NCBI GenBank assembly: GCA_018697195.1
Contig: CM031857.1
Span: forward strand, 93,568,617-93,632,616
From: Certhia americana
Taxonomy: Eukaryota > Chordata > Aves > Passeriformes > Certhiidae
Direction of reading: 5' to 3'
Length of the DNA stretch: 64,000 nt
Shown here: one piece after another, positions 12,814 to 26,800 of the stretch
Layout: every line of letters begins with the position of its first letter
How positions within the stretch are numbered: the stretch's first letter is position 1
Notes under the pieces: generated by a model
What the model was told of the DNA's origin: nothing
The model's database searches: none
Seen by the model: the letters and a program-made list of their open reading frames with translations, nothing else
Translations under genes and position numbers: made by a program

Positions 12814-15800
12814 TATCTGAGATGCAGGAGGTCCAGTTTTTCATTCTTGAATTCAAAGCAGAGACAGAAGCATCAGTTGTTATGTATGGCACAGGGTATC
12901 TTGACCACCACATTTTAGTTATTTGAGTTCATAACCTCCTCACCAGAGGCCAGAATATCATTCTACCAGTAGAAAGATTGAGCATTATAGGAAAGAGAAA
13001 GAATACGACAATTATGTCAAATAAAAAACCCAAACACATAGGAGGTCTGTACTCATTTAATTTCTGCTTTATAACCAAAGCAAATAGAAAAGGAATATTA
13101 ATATGACAAATGCCTGAAAGATTTTGGTATAATGTCAAATTTCTAAGACATGTAAATAAAAGTTAGCCTGTGGTCACAGAAGAATGTCAAACATCAATAC
13201 ATCATAGAAATCCATCATGATAGCTCTCAGCCCTGTCTGTGCAGCTTTCCCATCAATGCTGTAAAAATATTGAGACAAATCAGGCTCTTATATAAGGACT
13301 TAGAGACAAGGAAAAGGAGCCCCAGATTTAGAAGAAAACAAAGCATAGATTCTCACCAGTGCTGATATCTAATATGCAATCTACTTTAGAGACTCATGTG
13401 ATGACCAGTGCTGGTTCTGGAAATATTTTGGCAAAACTGCCCTCAGTATAGCAACTCAAGGGTGGCCAATCTCCACTTCTCTCACCAGATCCACTCTGTT
13501 GACGAGCAGGAGGTCAAGGAAAACAGCTTTCCATGTCTACTCCCTTAGATCTGTTCCATAAAGTTCTCATCAAGGTTTTGAGGAATCTTCTGGCCTGGGT
13601 TGCACTGGTATACCTTTGCAAAGACTAAATTTTCTCAGCTGCTTTATTTTTAACCTCATTTTAACAGTTTTCTTACATTAATCACCTTCTAACGCTTAAA
13701 CATGATTTCATTAAATTTTTTTGCCTTTTGGAGCCTGTAAAATTTTTGAATCAATGTAATTGCAATGCCTTCAGCTGTGGAATTACTCTTGAAGATGTAG
13801 AGTCCCAGGTGATCCTGAAAACCAGTCAAACGTTTGCATCTTTTGCAGTGCAACATAGGCCAATTAGGGTTTAAAACAGTTCCTGATGATATCCAGGGGT
13901 TTGTTCTTTATACTGCAGCCAGATGTGGTATTTTCCCAGTCCACATGGGTTTCCATAGCACTTTCCGGTTTCAGTGCTTTTCATCACTCTCCATTGAAGT
14001 AATTTTTGTCATTTGTACATGTAGCTAATAAAAAGAAACTTATATTGTACTTTTCCTATTATGTTAACTACAGAGATGATTAGGACTTTTTTTCATTCGG
14101 TTTCATTCTAGGTGTTTGTAACAGATAAGTAATCCAACATCAGCATGGCCCATGTTTTCTTTCCTTTTTATTTTATCTAGATGAAACAGCACGGTTTACC
14201 AATAATGAAATTTCCAAACTGTGTGTTTTTCTGCATCTGCCATTTCACTTCTCCTTCTCACTTCAAAGCACACTGATAATCCCTTCAGTTTTAAGTGCTC
14301 ATAGTGTGTCTCACATACAATCTATTCTTTCTGAGCAGACAGAAGTTTCATCCAGAAATTTTCTTAACACCTTAAGTGTTTACTTAATGCAGCTGAACTG
14401 GACCAACTAATGGACTGACAAATTCAAAGAATAAACAATTATAAGAAAAAAAGAACTATGCATTGACACATCCAGATACTGATCATACAATATTTACTGC
14501 CATACAGAAAATTGCCCAAATAAAAAAAAATAAATTCAGACTCTGATAGATAGTTCAGATAGTCAAGTGTGCCTGGTTTTTAATGCCTTTTCAAAGGAAT
14601 AAAGCCTCATTATTTTTAAAATAGGCTGGCTTGCCAAATAGTAGCTTTCTTAAAACAAAAGATGAAATAATGTATAAAATACTATAAAATAACCTAGTTC
14701 TGTTTTATTTTCAGTTTTCTTATAGTTTCCCAGAGTCATTTTGGGAGGATTTGTATCATGCTGTGGCACAATATTCTGTATGAAATATTCCTGTTCCAAA
14801 TAGAAAACAACACTTTGTTTGACTCATCACAGCCATGTACCTGCGTACTCAGCACTTGTGCACACTGGGTTACACTGTTTCTAAATGTCTTACTGTCTTT
14901 TTCTTACAAAATTTTATGCAAAATTTTTTAATTTTTCTGAATAATGAAAATCAAAATAAGACATTGTGAATAATGAGGATGAGTATTTACTAGAAAACGA
15001 CATGTATGTTTTATGTTAGGAAACAATTTGTCAAATTATTTGTGATTAATCATTAAAAATCATCTCAGGTAAAAGGTGAGACTTTGATATAATTATCATT
15101 ATCCTGTAAGATTAATCCACCTGAAACTGGACCACATCTACAGAAACAATCATTGCTTCATAGAGAAGTAGCAAGAAGCCTAGCCATTCAGCAAAGGATG
15201 ACCACAACAAATGAAACTGTTTCATGGTGCATGAAATACTGAAATATCCTGTCTGTGTTAACTTAAAGAAAATGAAGAAACTTGCATTCTAAATTATTTT
15301 ACTGCTGTTTTCTGATGAATCTGACTTATATCATTATCAGCTCTCCAAAGTGACACTATGCCTTGAGGTTTTTTTGATGGCTTGTGCTGTGGAAAATAAA
15401 CACTAGAAATTAAAAGGGACTTTGAAGCAACTAATAGCATTTCATTTTGCAGTTGCAGAACACATGGTTTTTGTTCCTGTTGTACATGCTCAATGACTGC
15501 TGACAGGTTATTCACTTCTTGACATTCCATTGCATTTTGATGATGTGAGAGGTCTTATAGTGTTTGAAGTTTACTTACATTGAAGAAATATTATCAGCCA
15601 AACTCTTAATACATTTATAATAGATGGAAACCCCTATTTTTACAGAAATGAGACAGAATGTTGTAGGTATCCTGGCTACCATGAAAAAATCAAGATGATG
15701 GAAAGGAAACAAAGGCTTACTAAATCTGCATGGATTGCAAGTTCTCCAAGTGAAATTATTTTCACTATTCAAATAAAGATCTAATTCTAAATACTTTCTG

Positions 15801-17260
15801 AAACTAATGAAATTTACTTGAGGAAAGAGAAAAAATGTTTAATTTTGCCATTGAGAATTCAGACAAAAAGAAATGTGTTTGCCACACTTTAAATAAGTTC
15901 TTATAAACCAACCATGAACTGTCATCTTAGACGCAAAAGATTTTGTTCTTTGGTGTGTGCAGTCTCATGGGAACAGGTTTGCTTATAAAATGTATTCAAA
16001 ACTTAGTACAATAGAGATTTGAATGGAAAGAGTGTGAATGGATTAAAATATATACCCAGAGTTGACTGAAAGACATTATAGGTAGAAACATTTTCAGGTT
16101 TTGTCTCCGCAGACACGTTGGGGACCAGTTTGTGATGGCATTACAGCAGAAAACAGTGAAATATATGGAATGTTTCTTCTCCTTGTGCTTGTAGGCATGC
16201 ATGCATCATATCCTTACTATCCCTACTTCTCCCATAATATTGAGCTTTGAAGGAAAAGTTCAAGATGTCCAGAGATGGCAAATAGGAAGGTCATTATATG
16301 CTTCCTAACTGTTGAGGCAGTCCTCCTGGTAGGCAGCACTTTTAAAATCTCTCCACAGACTGACAATCTTGTGAATAAAGGAAGAAAACTTTACTTCAAT
16401 CTGATATGTCTTTCAAAGAAAGCAAATACTTTTAAAGGAAACAGGAAAAAGTGGGGCAATGTTTTTTTTTTTTTTTCATGCAGAAGAAAATCTTGTGGGA
16501 CATAAGTGTTTTTACCAGATTTTTTTTTTTTTTTTTGCTTCTCTACTATTGTAGCTTGTGATGAGCTTGTGATTGCTCTGGAAATGAGAGAAAGCAGATT
16601 TTTATTGAGGTGTAATCAATCTATGCAGATAATAGTAATATGAGTGACTATAGATTTTTAATGATGCTGATTGTCTTTTACACTGTTAACCAGAGGTTAG
16701 GAACAGTAGTGAAATCTGGAATTCATCTACCAGGGCTTTGACTTCAATGTGCCCAAATAGGAGATCACATTTGTGTCTGTAATTCACTGAAGCTGTAGCC
16801 TTTGAGCATAAGTCAGAAGTTTGAGAATGGCTTTCACATATATGTGTAAATTAGCACTAAATGAAAGGAAAAAGAAAAATTAAAACATTTCTGAAAGAAT
16901 ACCTAAGAGGCAAATATTGAAAGTGAAGATGGAGAATATGCAGAAAATGCATTTTCTAATACAAATCAGGTAGAGGAATAAAATCACACTTAGATGAAAT
17001 CTAATCATTAAAACAAGAGTTGTGGTAGGAAGCAATTTAGCACAAAAAGACATACTGGGAAAGTCATATACTTTTCCACAGATAATAAGCACAATTGATT
17101 TATTTGATGTCTTTGCTGGTAAAAGCACATGTATCAGTTTAATAATGAAGTGGCAGTTTGGTGCAATCCCACTTTGGAAAGCCATACAAAGGTACAAAGA
17201 ATCTGACATTTAGTTATTTTCTCTGGAATTTCAATTTAAAAAACAAACAAAAACCCCTGT

Positions 17261-17317
17261 CACAACAACAACAACAACAAACAACAACAACAGCAACAAC
17301 AGTAACAAACAACAACA
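17261..17317 (+). repeat. CAA microsatellite
   Basis: Imperfect (CAA)n with interruptions CAG and GTAACAA. Confidence 0.93.
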
Positions 17318-18639
17318 TCCTGCTATAAACCTGAGCTTAGACTTAATGAATTATTTTGGAAAATAATGGTGAATAATTATAAAGTAATACAAGCTGTGGT
17401 TTTAATGAAGTATTCTGGCCACAAGCCCTCAGTCAATACAACCTAACTGGTGAGTCCTACAAAGGTAAATTCACCAACAAAACGGAGTCATCTCATGATG
17501 CTTTTAGTTCATGGTGGTGCATAGTTTGGTGCTAATCTCACCCAAATCACATGTTGACTGCTGAAGTAGAAGCTCATGAAATCTCCTGGAGTGCCAACTG
17601 TGCTCACACCAGCTACCTGAAAGGCACCTTATGTGACAATAATTCTTTATTTGTGTGCTTAAGTCTGACCCACAGACAAAATGCTCAAAAAAAACTATTA
17701 GTTTTTCTTGCTTTCTCTCAGATCTGACTAATGCTCAAAAAAAAAAAAAAAAAATCATTATTCAGAGGATTCTGTTTGCAAAATTTTTAAATCTTAAAAA
17801 GTTACACTTGTGGAACTCATCAGCGGTTGCCAGCCTTGGTGTGCTCATAGAGATTCATTTAACTATAACAAGGCTGATCTCAAAGACATGGTTCCAAACT
17901 GCAGAAATGACAGCAATGTTTCAGCTGTGTTTTTATGATACGTGTGTAATGCCCCAGTTTTTTTCTTTTTTTTTAGGCCTGATTTTCCACTATCATGGAA
18001 ACATGTATACATTTGCAGAAATTAAGTTCTAACATTTTAGAATTATGTGGATTATGCATACATATTAAATGAAGGATACTGCAAATACATAAGATCAGAT
18101 GAGTGAAGTTTGCTACAAACATTTCTAATTTTTATCTCCCTAAACCAGATGTTCACTATTTGAACATTTGGAGAAAAATTAATATCTTTACATTCCAATG
18201 TTTTGGATTCTTTCTTTCCAAAGTTCATGGCTGTATGTGTTTAGGAAAGAAGCCACCTTTTATGTGATTTATTTAAATTACTCTGCAGACAAACCAAATT
18301 TTTTTTAAAAACTATGCATTTTTGAAATACACAAAACACATTTTGAAGAAAATGCTTAGAATACACTATTATTTTGAAAAATCAACATAATGTTTTCAAT
18401 AATTCAGTCAAAACAGAATTCTGGACACCATAGTTTTAAAACAAGATTTAAGGATGTTTCTCAAAGTGTCTTTAGGAGAAATACTGGCAACTAAATAGCA
18501 TGTCATTGAGTTTTAAAACATGGTGTCCCCAGACAGAGTTTGTTGATGTTCATTGTTGAAAAAATTTAGTTTTGTTGAAATAACATTCCCAAGCAAAAAT
18601 TTATTTAGAGAAAAATTGTCCCCAAAGCTTGAGTAATAT

Positions 18640-18667
18640 ATATTGGTTGCTTTAGGGCAACCAATAT
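18640..18667. repeat. 11-bp inverted repeat with 6-nt loop
   Basis: ATATTGGTTGC (18640-18650) and GCAACCAATAT (18657-18667) flank TTTAGG. The stem is perfect but too short for a miRNA precursor. Confidence 0.85.
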
Positions 18668-19332
18668 TTAACAATACATTTGATTTTAGGGAGAAGTGTG
18701 AAAATTGCTGCGTGAAGATTAAGTGCTGTGCATTTTAAAGATTAATGTAAAAAAGGCACTCAAAAAAAATGCTCCTTCATAGATGAAAAACAAAATAAAA
18801 CTACTTCTCAGGTACACTATTTTGCTATCCCCTTAAGCCTAATATTTCTGGTGTAAAATACGTACAGACATACTGTACTGTAATGCTGCAGCTGAGACCT
18901 ATCAAGAAGATCTGAGATGATTGTACCTAGAATATCCTGCTTTATTCTCCTATTACATGTCTAGCAAACTCTCACTGATTTCTTTTGAAATCCACACTCT
19001 TTCAAATGCATTCACCATAAAAATGGAGTTACCTTATATAATTCTTGGCCTAGGCTCTAATGTACTGAAAACAAAATACTTCATCTTTTCTTGGCAGAAT
19101 TAGTGGTTATCTAGGCACAGACCCAATACTGCTCTTTGCTAGTGTTGGTTTTTCCTGTTTCCATTTTTAGACAATGTAAATTCAGTAGCTAGAATTATTT
19201 GGATTACTTACAGATGAACACAGAAATAATTTTCCTAATAATAGTAATAACAGTAATAACAATTAATCTGTTAGAAAACTTGGAGTGGTATAGTTTTCTA
19301 ACATAATAGGTATGATAGAACAAACTATATAG

Positions 19333-19530
19333 ACTAAGAGAAGATTTTTTACAATGAGGGTGGTGAAACACTGACAAGGGCTGCTAGAAAGGTGGATGAC
19401 CCATTCCTGGAAGCATTCAAGGTCAGGTTGGTTTGGTGCTCTGAGCAACCTGATCTAGTTGAAGATGTCCCTGCTCATTGTAAAAGACCTTTAATATTTC
19501 TTACTAATCCAAACTATTCAGTGATTCTAA
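19333..19530 (+). mobile_element. Old CR1 LINE 3' fragment
   Basis: About 200 bp of strongly diverged CR1 3' sequence. The diagnostic path is visible in order: GAGGGTGGTGAAACACTG, then ATTCCTGGAAGCATTCAAGG, CTCTGAGCAACCTGATCTAG, a decayed CTTCCAACCCAAAC equivalent (near 19495-19515), and a remnant ATTCAGTGATTCTA end. The divergence is greater than in the copies at 21.9 and 59.4 kb, suggesting an older insertion. Only the last part of the element is present. Boundaries are accurate to about 15 bp. Confidence 0.87.
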
Positions 19531-21887
19531 GTGTAGAAAACCAGCTAATTGCCAGATCAAGAAGAATAGTAATCAAGAAGTATATTAATTCACTCAGAAA
19601 TTGAATATTAAAAGATATATATTCATATATTGCACATTAAAATAAGAAAACTCCCAGATATTCAGTGCAATATGCAAAGAAATACGCTTTTTAGCCAAAT
19701 AGAATTATTATTGTTTATCACACTTTTGTACCAGCCTGGTTTTGACCAACTAATACATCTAATAACATTTCAGAAGTTAGAAAGGTTTATCTCTGAATTA
19801 TATTTGGTGAATAATTACAAATAATTAGTAATTAATATGAAAAAGAAGGAAACTGTTTGCACATATTTCATCAACAGAAACAACTAAATGCATTTAATAT
19901 ATTTTTTAATGTATCCTTTGCCTTCTAGTTACCATCAGATATATGAGAGGTGAGTAGAAATATCTACATATGGCACACAAATAAAAATGTATAAGCTATT
20001 AATTTCAGTTCCCTCTGTCATGAAATCAAGCTATTGACAATAGTCATAAATGCAGTGTTTAATATCTTAAACCAGGCAGTGACAGAATTCATGTAGTAAC
20101 TTTAATAAACAAATAAATAAATAATTCCAATATTCATTTAAGAAAAAGAAAACACAAATTACAACCAAGGCATAGGTCAAATCTAAAAAATCAAGTCTAA
20201 CTCATGGTGCTGTACATGGAAAATGTACCTGATGACATGGAAATCAGAAAATTCAGTAAGCTTTCAAATTGTGTGTGAATCCGAAAATGATAACCAAATT
20301 GCTGCAGTATAACAGCCCCAAGTCTGTTAATCTCTTCACACACATCTGAAAGATTCTGTTGATGATGTGTGCAACACAAGTAGATAAATTCATGAAAATT
20401 TAAGTTATATTATCTAGTATTATTAGAAATTATAATTAATAATATAAATAGATAGAAATATATTATAAATATAAAAAATATAATTATAAATTATATCTTT
20501 TTCTGCAAAAAGGACTACAAGATATCTGTGTCACAAAGTGCTAGCAGTGGGAGACATTCACATAACAAAAGTCTTATTTCAGAAAGATGTAATATTCATG
20601 ACTTATGTCGTTTTTGAAGAGATTACCATGATTCTATCCCATAACCTCAGTTTTTAGTTTTGCTTAAACAGCAGCCAAATGAAAAAGTCCATCTTTCCTA
20701 TCCATTTTTGCCCTCTTTGTTTTCTCCTCTCTCAATCAAAAGAGCAAGGAGCAGAAGTATGGAGTCTTTCAATATAACCCAATTTAGTACAAACCCCTTG
20801 GTCATACCAGATTCAATATCTGCAGAACTTCCATATGGCCACAGAAAACTAAACTAATTTGTATAGATTTTCCACTGAGTAAAAGCTTTGGTGGCTTTTA
20901 CTGACATTTTCCATGTCAGACTGAAACCATTAAGGAAACATATGAACACCTGAAAAACAAAGTGATTCTGAGACTTCCAGCTGTGAGTTGCATAAGGGCT
21001 TTTTACAATTATCCATTTTCTAGTTGCCAATTTCAAATGATCTGGTTATTACATTTTTTTCCCAAAATAAGGATCAAGTTCTTTTAAGATTTAGAAAATG
21101 TTGTGGTAATGGAGAGACCACCCTGTTGAGTCTGTTGCACTGCATTTTCTGCAGTGAAATTTTCACCCATTTCTCATCCACACTGGTAATTTATGTGTTG
21201 AGTCTTCACTGAATAACTACTCAGCCTCCATGAGAAGTCTGTGAGCCTTGATGAGGGTACCTGGGAAGAGGTAAGCTGAGCTGGGGAGACTGGGACTTTT
21301 GGAGGGGAAAAATTAGAACAGAGGGATGGCAGGGTAAAAGAGTTCCAGGATGACTTTGTTTGAGGAGAATGAACCTGGAATTAGCAGTCAAAAATGGAAA
21401 GGTGTAGAGAGTATGCCAAACCGAAAGGGAATTAAGGTTTCAAGACAACAGATAGTTTTCTATTTCATCACTAGTTATGATTACAAATCCAATTTAATAA
21501 TCCTAAACTGAGTATAAGTAATTTTAAATGTAAAAATAGTGGGGCAATTTTTCATTCTGCAATTTAATTTGGAATGCTTATAGAAGACAATTATTTTCTT
21601 TTAATCTTGTAAAAGAAAGGAAGGTTAAAAACAGGGACTATAAGAAAACTCCTCATGTCTTCTTACCTGTCGTGAACAAAAAATATATGAGAACAGGAGA
21701 AAGCAGTGTCCAATGTCTAAGTTTTCTGCAGTAAGATTTTTGTTCTGTTACTGACTCACTGAATGTAACCAACATCAGAATATTGAAAACTGGTGTGAGA
21801 TTTCTACTAATAACACTGAAGACAAGCTTTACCAGAAGCTATATTTGCTACTTATGTCAAAATCAAGTATTCCAGATGAATATAAAC
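19531..21887. other. No gene seen between two CR1 copies
   Basis: AT-rich sequence, with the low-complexity tract at 20.4-20.5 kb. No frame exceeds about 70 codons outside repeats. Confidence 0.6.
20398..20500. repeat. AT-rich low-complexity tract
   Basis: Almost only A and T, with ATAAATATAA/TTATAATTA-type units; no gene signals. Confidence 0.85.
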
Positions 21888-23691
21888 AAAGTATTTGTTG
21901 ATCCATCCCGCAGGGAGGTCTGCTGCCTCCTTGGGGCCCAGGTACAGGATAATACCAAGAGACTCCCTGGGCTGATTCAGCCCTCTGATTATTACCCACT
22001 GCTGATACTCCAGGCTGGCAGTGATGAGATTGAAAAGAGAGATTGAGAGGAGTGTCAGGGCAATTAAAAGGGACTTTAGGGCACTGGGTCAAGTGGTTGA
22101 TGGGGCAGGGGCACAGGTAGTGTTCCACTCAGTCCCCTTGGTGGCTGAGAAAAACGATGAAAGGAAGAGGAGAGCCCACATTTTCAACAAGTGGCTCAAG
22201 GGTTGGTGTCATCAGTAAAATTTTGGGTTCTTTGATCATGGAGCGACTTTTACAGCACCTGGCCTGCTGGAACTGGATGGGCTGCATCTCTGTTATGGGC
22301 AGAGGGATTTTAGCTCATGAACTGGTGGACCACAATGAGAGGGCTTTAAACTGTGTTTGAAGGGGGAAAGGGATGCAGCTGGAAGCAGACCTAAGGGTGG
22401 TAAGGCTGAGTTAGGGGTGAAATCAGCAGCCCAGCTGAGGTGCATGGATACCAATGCAGGCAGCATGGGTGACAAACAAAAGGAGCTGGAGGCCATGGTG
22501 CAACAGCAGAGCTATGGTGTAGTCATCATCACAGAAATGTGGTGGAGTGACTCACACAGCTGGAACCTGCACTGGATACAAGCTCTTCAGAAGAGACAGG
22601 AAAGGGAGAAGAGGTGGAGGAGTGGCCCTTTATATTAGGGAGGCTTTTGACACCATGGGTATTGGAACAAATGATGATGAAGTTGAATTCCTGTGGGTAA
22701 GAATTAAAGGGAAGGCCAGGCACCAGTGGTGTCCCCCAGGGGTCTGTGCTGGGGTCAGTCCTGTTCAATATTTTTATTGATGACATGGATGAGGGAATTG
22801 GATGTTTCATTAGTAAATTTGTAGATGACACTAAGATGGGAGCATGTGTCAATCTATTGGAAGGTAGGAGGGCTCTGCAGAGACCTGGAACAGTTGGATG
22901 AATGGGCAGAGTCCAGTTAGATGAAGTTTAATAAGTCCAAGTGCTGGGTCCTGAATTTTGGCCACAATAACCCCCTGCAATGTTACAGGCTGGGGTCAGT
23001 GTGGCTGGACAGTGCCCAGGCAGAGAGGGACCTGGGGGTGCTGGTGACAGAGACTGAACATGAGCCAGCAGAGTGCCCTGGTGGGCAAGAAGGCCAAGGG
23101 CATCCTTGCCTGGATCAGGAATGGTGTGGCCAGCAGGAGCAGGGAGGTCATTCTGCCCCTGTACTGGGCACTGGTGAGGCCACACCTTGAGTGCTGTATC
23201 CAGCTCTGGGCCCTCAGTTTGGGAAGGACATTGAGAGGCTGGAGTGTGTCCAGAGGAGGCAACGAGGCTGGTGAGGGGTTGGGAACACAAACCCTGTGAG
23301 GAATGACTGAGGGAGCTGGGGGTGTTTAGACTGGAGAAAAGGAGACTTAGGGGTGACCTTATCACTCTCTACAACTTCCTGAAGGGTGGCTGCAGTCAGG
23401 TGGGGTTGGTCTCTTTCACTAGGCAGCAATGACAGAAGGAGAGGACACAGTCTCAAGCTGTGCCAAGGGAAATATAGGTTGGATATTAGGAAAAAGTTTT
23501 TCACAGAAAGAGTGATCAAGTACTGCAATGGTCTGTCTGGGGAGGTGGTGGGATCACCATCCCTGGATGTGTTTTAAAAAAGACTGGATATTGCATTTGG
23601 TGCCATGGTTTATTTGAGGTGTTAGGGCATGCATTGGACTCGATGATCTTGAAGGTCTCTTCCAACCTAGTGATTCTGTGAATTCTGTGAT
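21888..23691 (+). mobile_element. CR1 LINE, internally deleted, 3' end intact
   Basis: Non-LTR retrotransposon of the CR1 family, in plus orientation. From about 21.9 to 22.4 kb it resembles the CR1 5' leader/ORF1 side. At about 22470-22715 broken frames give the start of the ORF2 endonuclease domain: a GDKQKELEAMVQQ-like N-terminus, ITEMWW, then GYKLFRRDRKGRRGGGVALY. Sequence then jumps at about 22715-22722 directly to the reverse-transcriptase core, with a GVPQG-like box, [11 protein letters not shown], and the catalytic motif as FVDDTK near 22818-22835. The RT C-terminal region follows ([39 protein letters not shown]). The 3' end near 23660-23691 carries CTTCCAACC and two copies of the ATTCTGTGA tail unit, typical of CR1. 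Several frame changes and stops make it non-functional. At 1.8 kb against roughly 4.5 kb for full CR1, the missing part lies mainly between endonuclease and RT. The 5' boundary is approximate. Confidence 0.93.
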
Positions 23692-23734
23692 CTTTATACT
23701 GCATTCTTGATAACATCCATAATTAACCAACCTT

Positions 23735-23777
23735 CATTCCTGCCTTCCTGCCTTCCTGCCTTCCTGCCTTCCTGCCT

Positions 23778-23814
<37 letters not shown>

Positions 23815-23820
23815 CCTCCC
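23735..23820 (+). repeat. CCTT/CCTG microsatellite
   Basis: Interrupted CCTTCCTG units pass into a pure CCTG run, then CCTCCCTCCC. It begins about 45 bp after the CR1 3' end at 23691, so it is separate from the CR1 tail unit. Confidence 0.93.
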
Positions 23821-26800
23821 ATGTATATCTCTTACATATATATTTACCTCTCTCTCTGTCTACCTATTTAGCTTCTTATATGCAAGAAGTGTAATTTGGT
23901 TTCTCCTTTTGCTCTACAGATAATGAAAGGATTTATTCACCTATAAGTCAAAGAAAGATGGTAACAGCAAAACCAAGTTTGAAAAACAGACTAAATTAAA
24001 CTGAAAAAGTAAACACATTTCTTTGAATTTATTAATTTGTGAGCTACTGATAAAGCAAACATATGAAAAGGTGTGCTGGATCTGAGCATGTTCTGTGGAG
24101 AAGGATGGGAATATGTATTTCAAAAGTGCAATTTGGGAAAGCCATTTACCCTCGCATCAGCTCACTTTTCCTAAATGTAAACTGATGAAGCTGGTGGAAA
24201 ACAGTTCTGAAAATCCTCTCTTGCTCAGGCACAAGGTGCTTACAGATGAGTGACAGTTGTTACCATGCGCTCATGCCAAAGGGATAAGGAAGCTACACAG
24301 TCCCACAGTCTATTGTGTGGAATCTTTCTTTGTCTTTGCAAGGTCATTCTTTATATAGAAGATTCTATCTCAGTCCAACACATTGCCACTTTTGCTCTAC
24401 AGAGACTTGGATGGGATTTTTCATACTAAAGAGGAGCATATGGAAGAGTCTGTGTAAGAGATGAAGTAATTTCAATGGGTAAATTAACTCTGTTGCTGCT
24501 TGCTGCTCTGTCAGCATGTTTTAAGGTGCTTGTATCAAAAAGATCAAAGATCATAGGAGAAAATATGTCTAACATCTTGTGAAAGAAAATAAAATAGAAA
24601 GATCTGAGGAAGCTTTTTTCACCACCCAAACACAGATCCATGCAAAGACAAGAGGAAACACTGAAGCATTTAACAAAGCATCTCTTCTGTCCTACAATCC
24701 AAACATCTGGAACAGCTGCCTTTGGCAATTCTCGATATTGACATAATTTCTTTGTTAAAAGTTAGTCAGAATTCTCAAATTTGTCTTGCAATACTTGAAA
24801 TCATTAGGCACTGTAGGTTTTAGAAGTTCATAAAGTATGACTATATCCTAGGCAAGAATTTATAAGTTATTTAATAGATTTTGATTGCTTATTTTTTACG
24901 TTTAATTATTGTAACATTCATTTTATGTTTAATCATCCCTTTTCCAAACTCTGTCAGAATGAAAGAAGCTTGACTCTTGCTAAGATCTTGTCCTAAAAGA
25001 TTGATTTCACTAAGAATGCTGGAGCCTAAAACAGAACTTCAAGTACTTTAGTTAGAGTTTTTCTTCTGATGAATGTACAAATGCATTTGAGTATTTTAGC
25101 ACCCATATTCAACTTAAAGCTTGACAGAATCCAGAAAATTAGTTGCTATAGTGTGATGGAACTTGAGGCCTGAGTTTTTACCTATGTTTTGTTAGGGAGA
25201 TTTTTTTCTGGGAGATGGAAAATTGAGTTTGGAATGGATGAAGCAAAACCAGGAAATGATAACAAATTTTCTTGCAGACTTATTTAACACATCCATTTTT
25301 TACTGCAACAGTTGCACATGATAAGGATATCAGCCTTTTTTAATAATTCAAGCATAACAGATGAAAGCGTCCACTCTCCGTTGGTTTTTCCAGCCTGCTC
25401 CACATCAGAAAACTTGCAATAAAAGGAGTTCAGGATTATTCAGCATTCAACAGCCTCTCTCAACCAGCCCTGAGAAGGAATGAAGCTCTTCAGCTTACCC
25501 TAAGCACATCTCAACTTTAATTCATGGAATCTAAATACTTAAATAATTTTCAGGCACAATTCCAGGACCAAACAGTTAAAATGTTAGACACAAGACTGCA
25601 TAACTCTTAGGACCTAAGTTTGTTTTTCTTTGGTGTTAGTCCTCTGATGCAAGATAGGAAGACTGGGTTTTCTGCATTAGATTAAACTTTGAGAAGATGC
25701 CTACTGTGCTGAAAAAGCACAGTTGGAAGTGAGAGCATCTGCAATGATGTGATAGTGTACACATGGTGGATGAGAGATGTAGCTTCTGCTGATTATAAAC
25801 ATCAATTTCTCAGCGGGAAATCCCACTGACAGTATTAGTCCTTTTTACATAGGAACAAGTACATGCTCCAATTCCTGTCTAGTGTGAAAAGATTTATTTA
25901 AGAGAAGGTGAAATGCTATCTTTATTATTGTATTTATATGACTCTTGCCTATATCACAAAGCTGTATGCAAAAATATAACAGAAACTCTGGAGCACCAAC
26001 ATGAAATTTGTATTAAAAATAGAACAAGATCACATAGGTACTTGTCTCAAAGGTAGTTTATGCCCCGTTTAAATAACACTTTTATTTTTATATACCAAGG
26101 ACACTTATTTGATTTGATCATGTTGAAAATGCTGTTCTTTTAAGTGACATTAACAGAAAGACCATACATGAAACAACATCAAAATAAAGGCAAAGACAAA
26201 ATACAAATAAGCACATAACAGCTAAATATTAGAATACAAAGTAAGCCAGTGTTGTAGCTGATGAACTAAGTAGTTTTAGCACATGACCAAACTGGAAAAC
26301 TCTGATGAAATAACTGTATCATAATTCTGTCATTTGCTAGATATAAACCTAAAGTAGATTATACATTGTAATTACATTCTGATGATGACTAGACTCCTTC
26401 AGTGTAAATACATGACTTCATTTTCACTTTAAATCAGTGTCTTTTTGTTCTCCTTTCTATTTATTCCTTTTGAGCTCTGAAGCATCAAATCATCTATCTG
26501 AGCAGTTTCCAACATGAATCCCAGAGCTGGGGAATGATTTATACCAGAACCTCATGTATCAGCAGTGCTGTACTTTTTCTCCAGAATTTTGTCATATCCT
26601 GTTTTGCATATCTTGAGTATAAATGTATTTTCCACAGGGGCAGGATACAGTTTGTTTTGATCCCCATCTGAAAGACACTAGAAAGCCAAATGAAGAAAAA
26701 CAGACTCAAACTTCTTTCTCCACTGAGTTTGATAAATTATTCTAATATGCAGAAATCATAAGGAAAAGGTAAGATGGTTCTGAATTGGAGCAATACCACA

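Larger units (their letters stand above)
9546..19332. other. No gene seen: AT-rich unique sequence
   Basis: Contains the inverted-repeat cluster at 12.77 kb, the CAA tract at 17.26 kb and the small hairpin at 18.64 kb. A short GC-richer patch at 10100-10260 carries CTGCCTGCTGCTGGTGGCTG but no convincing frame. The 125-codon frame at 17655-18032 runs through an A-tract that yields poly-Lys and is rejected. Confidence 0.6.

Noticed and set aside
17655..18032. 125-codon plus-strand frame
   Set aside because: It passes through an A-tract giving poly-Lys and through T-rich sequence giving Phe runs; no protein-like signal.
22928..23365. 145-codon minus-strand frame
   Set aside because: It is antisense to the CR1 reverse-transcriptase region, which fully explains the sequence.
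23692..23820. CCTG array considered as part of the CR1 tail
   Set aside because: The CR1 tail unit is ATTCTGTGA and ends at 23691; about 45 bp of unrelated sequence separates it from the CCTT/CCTG tract.
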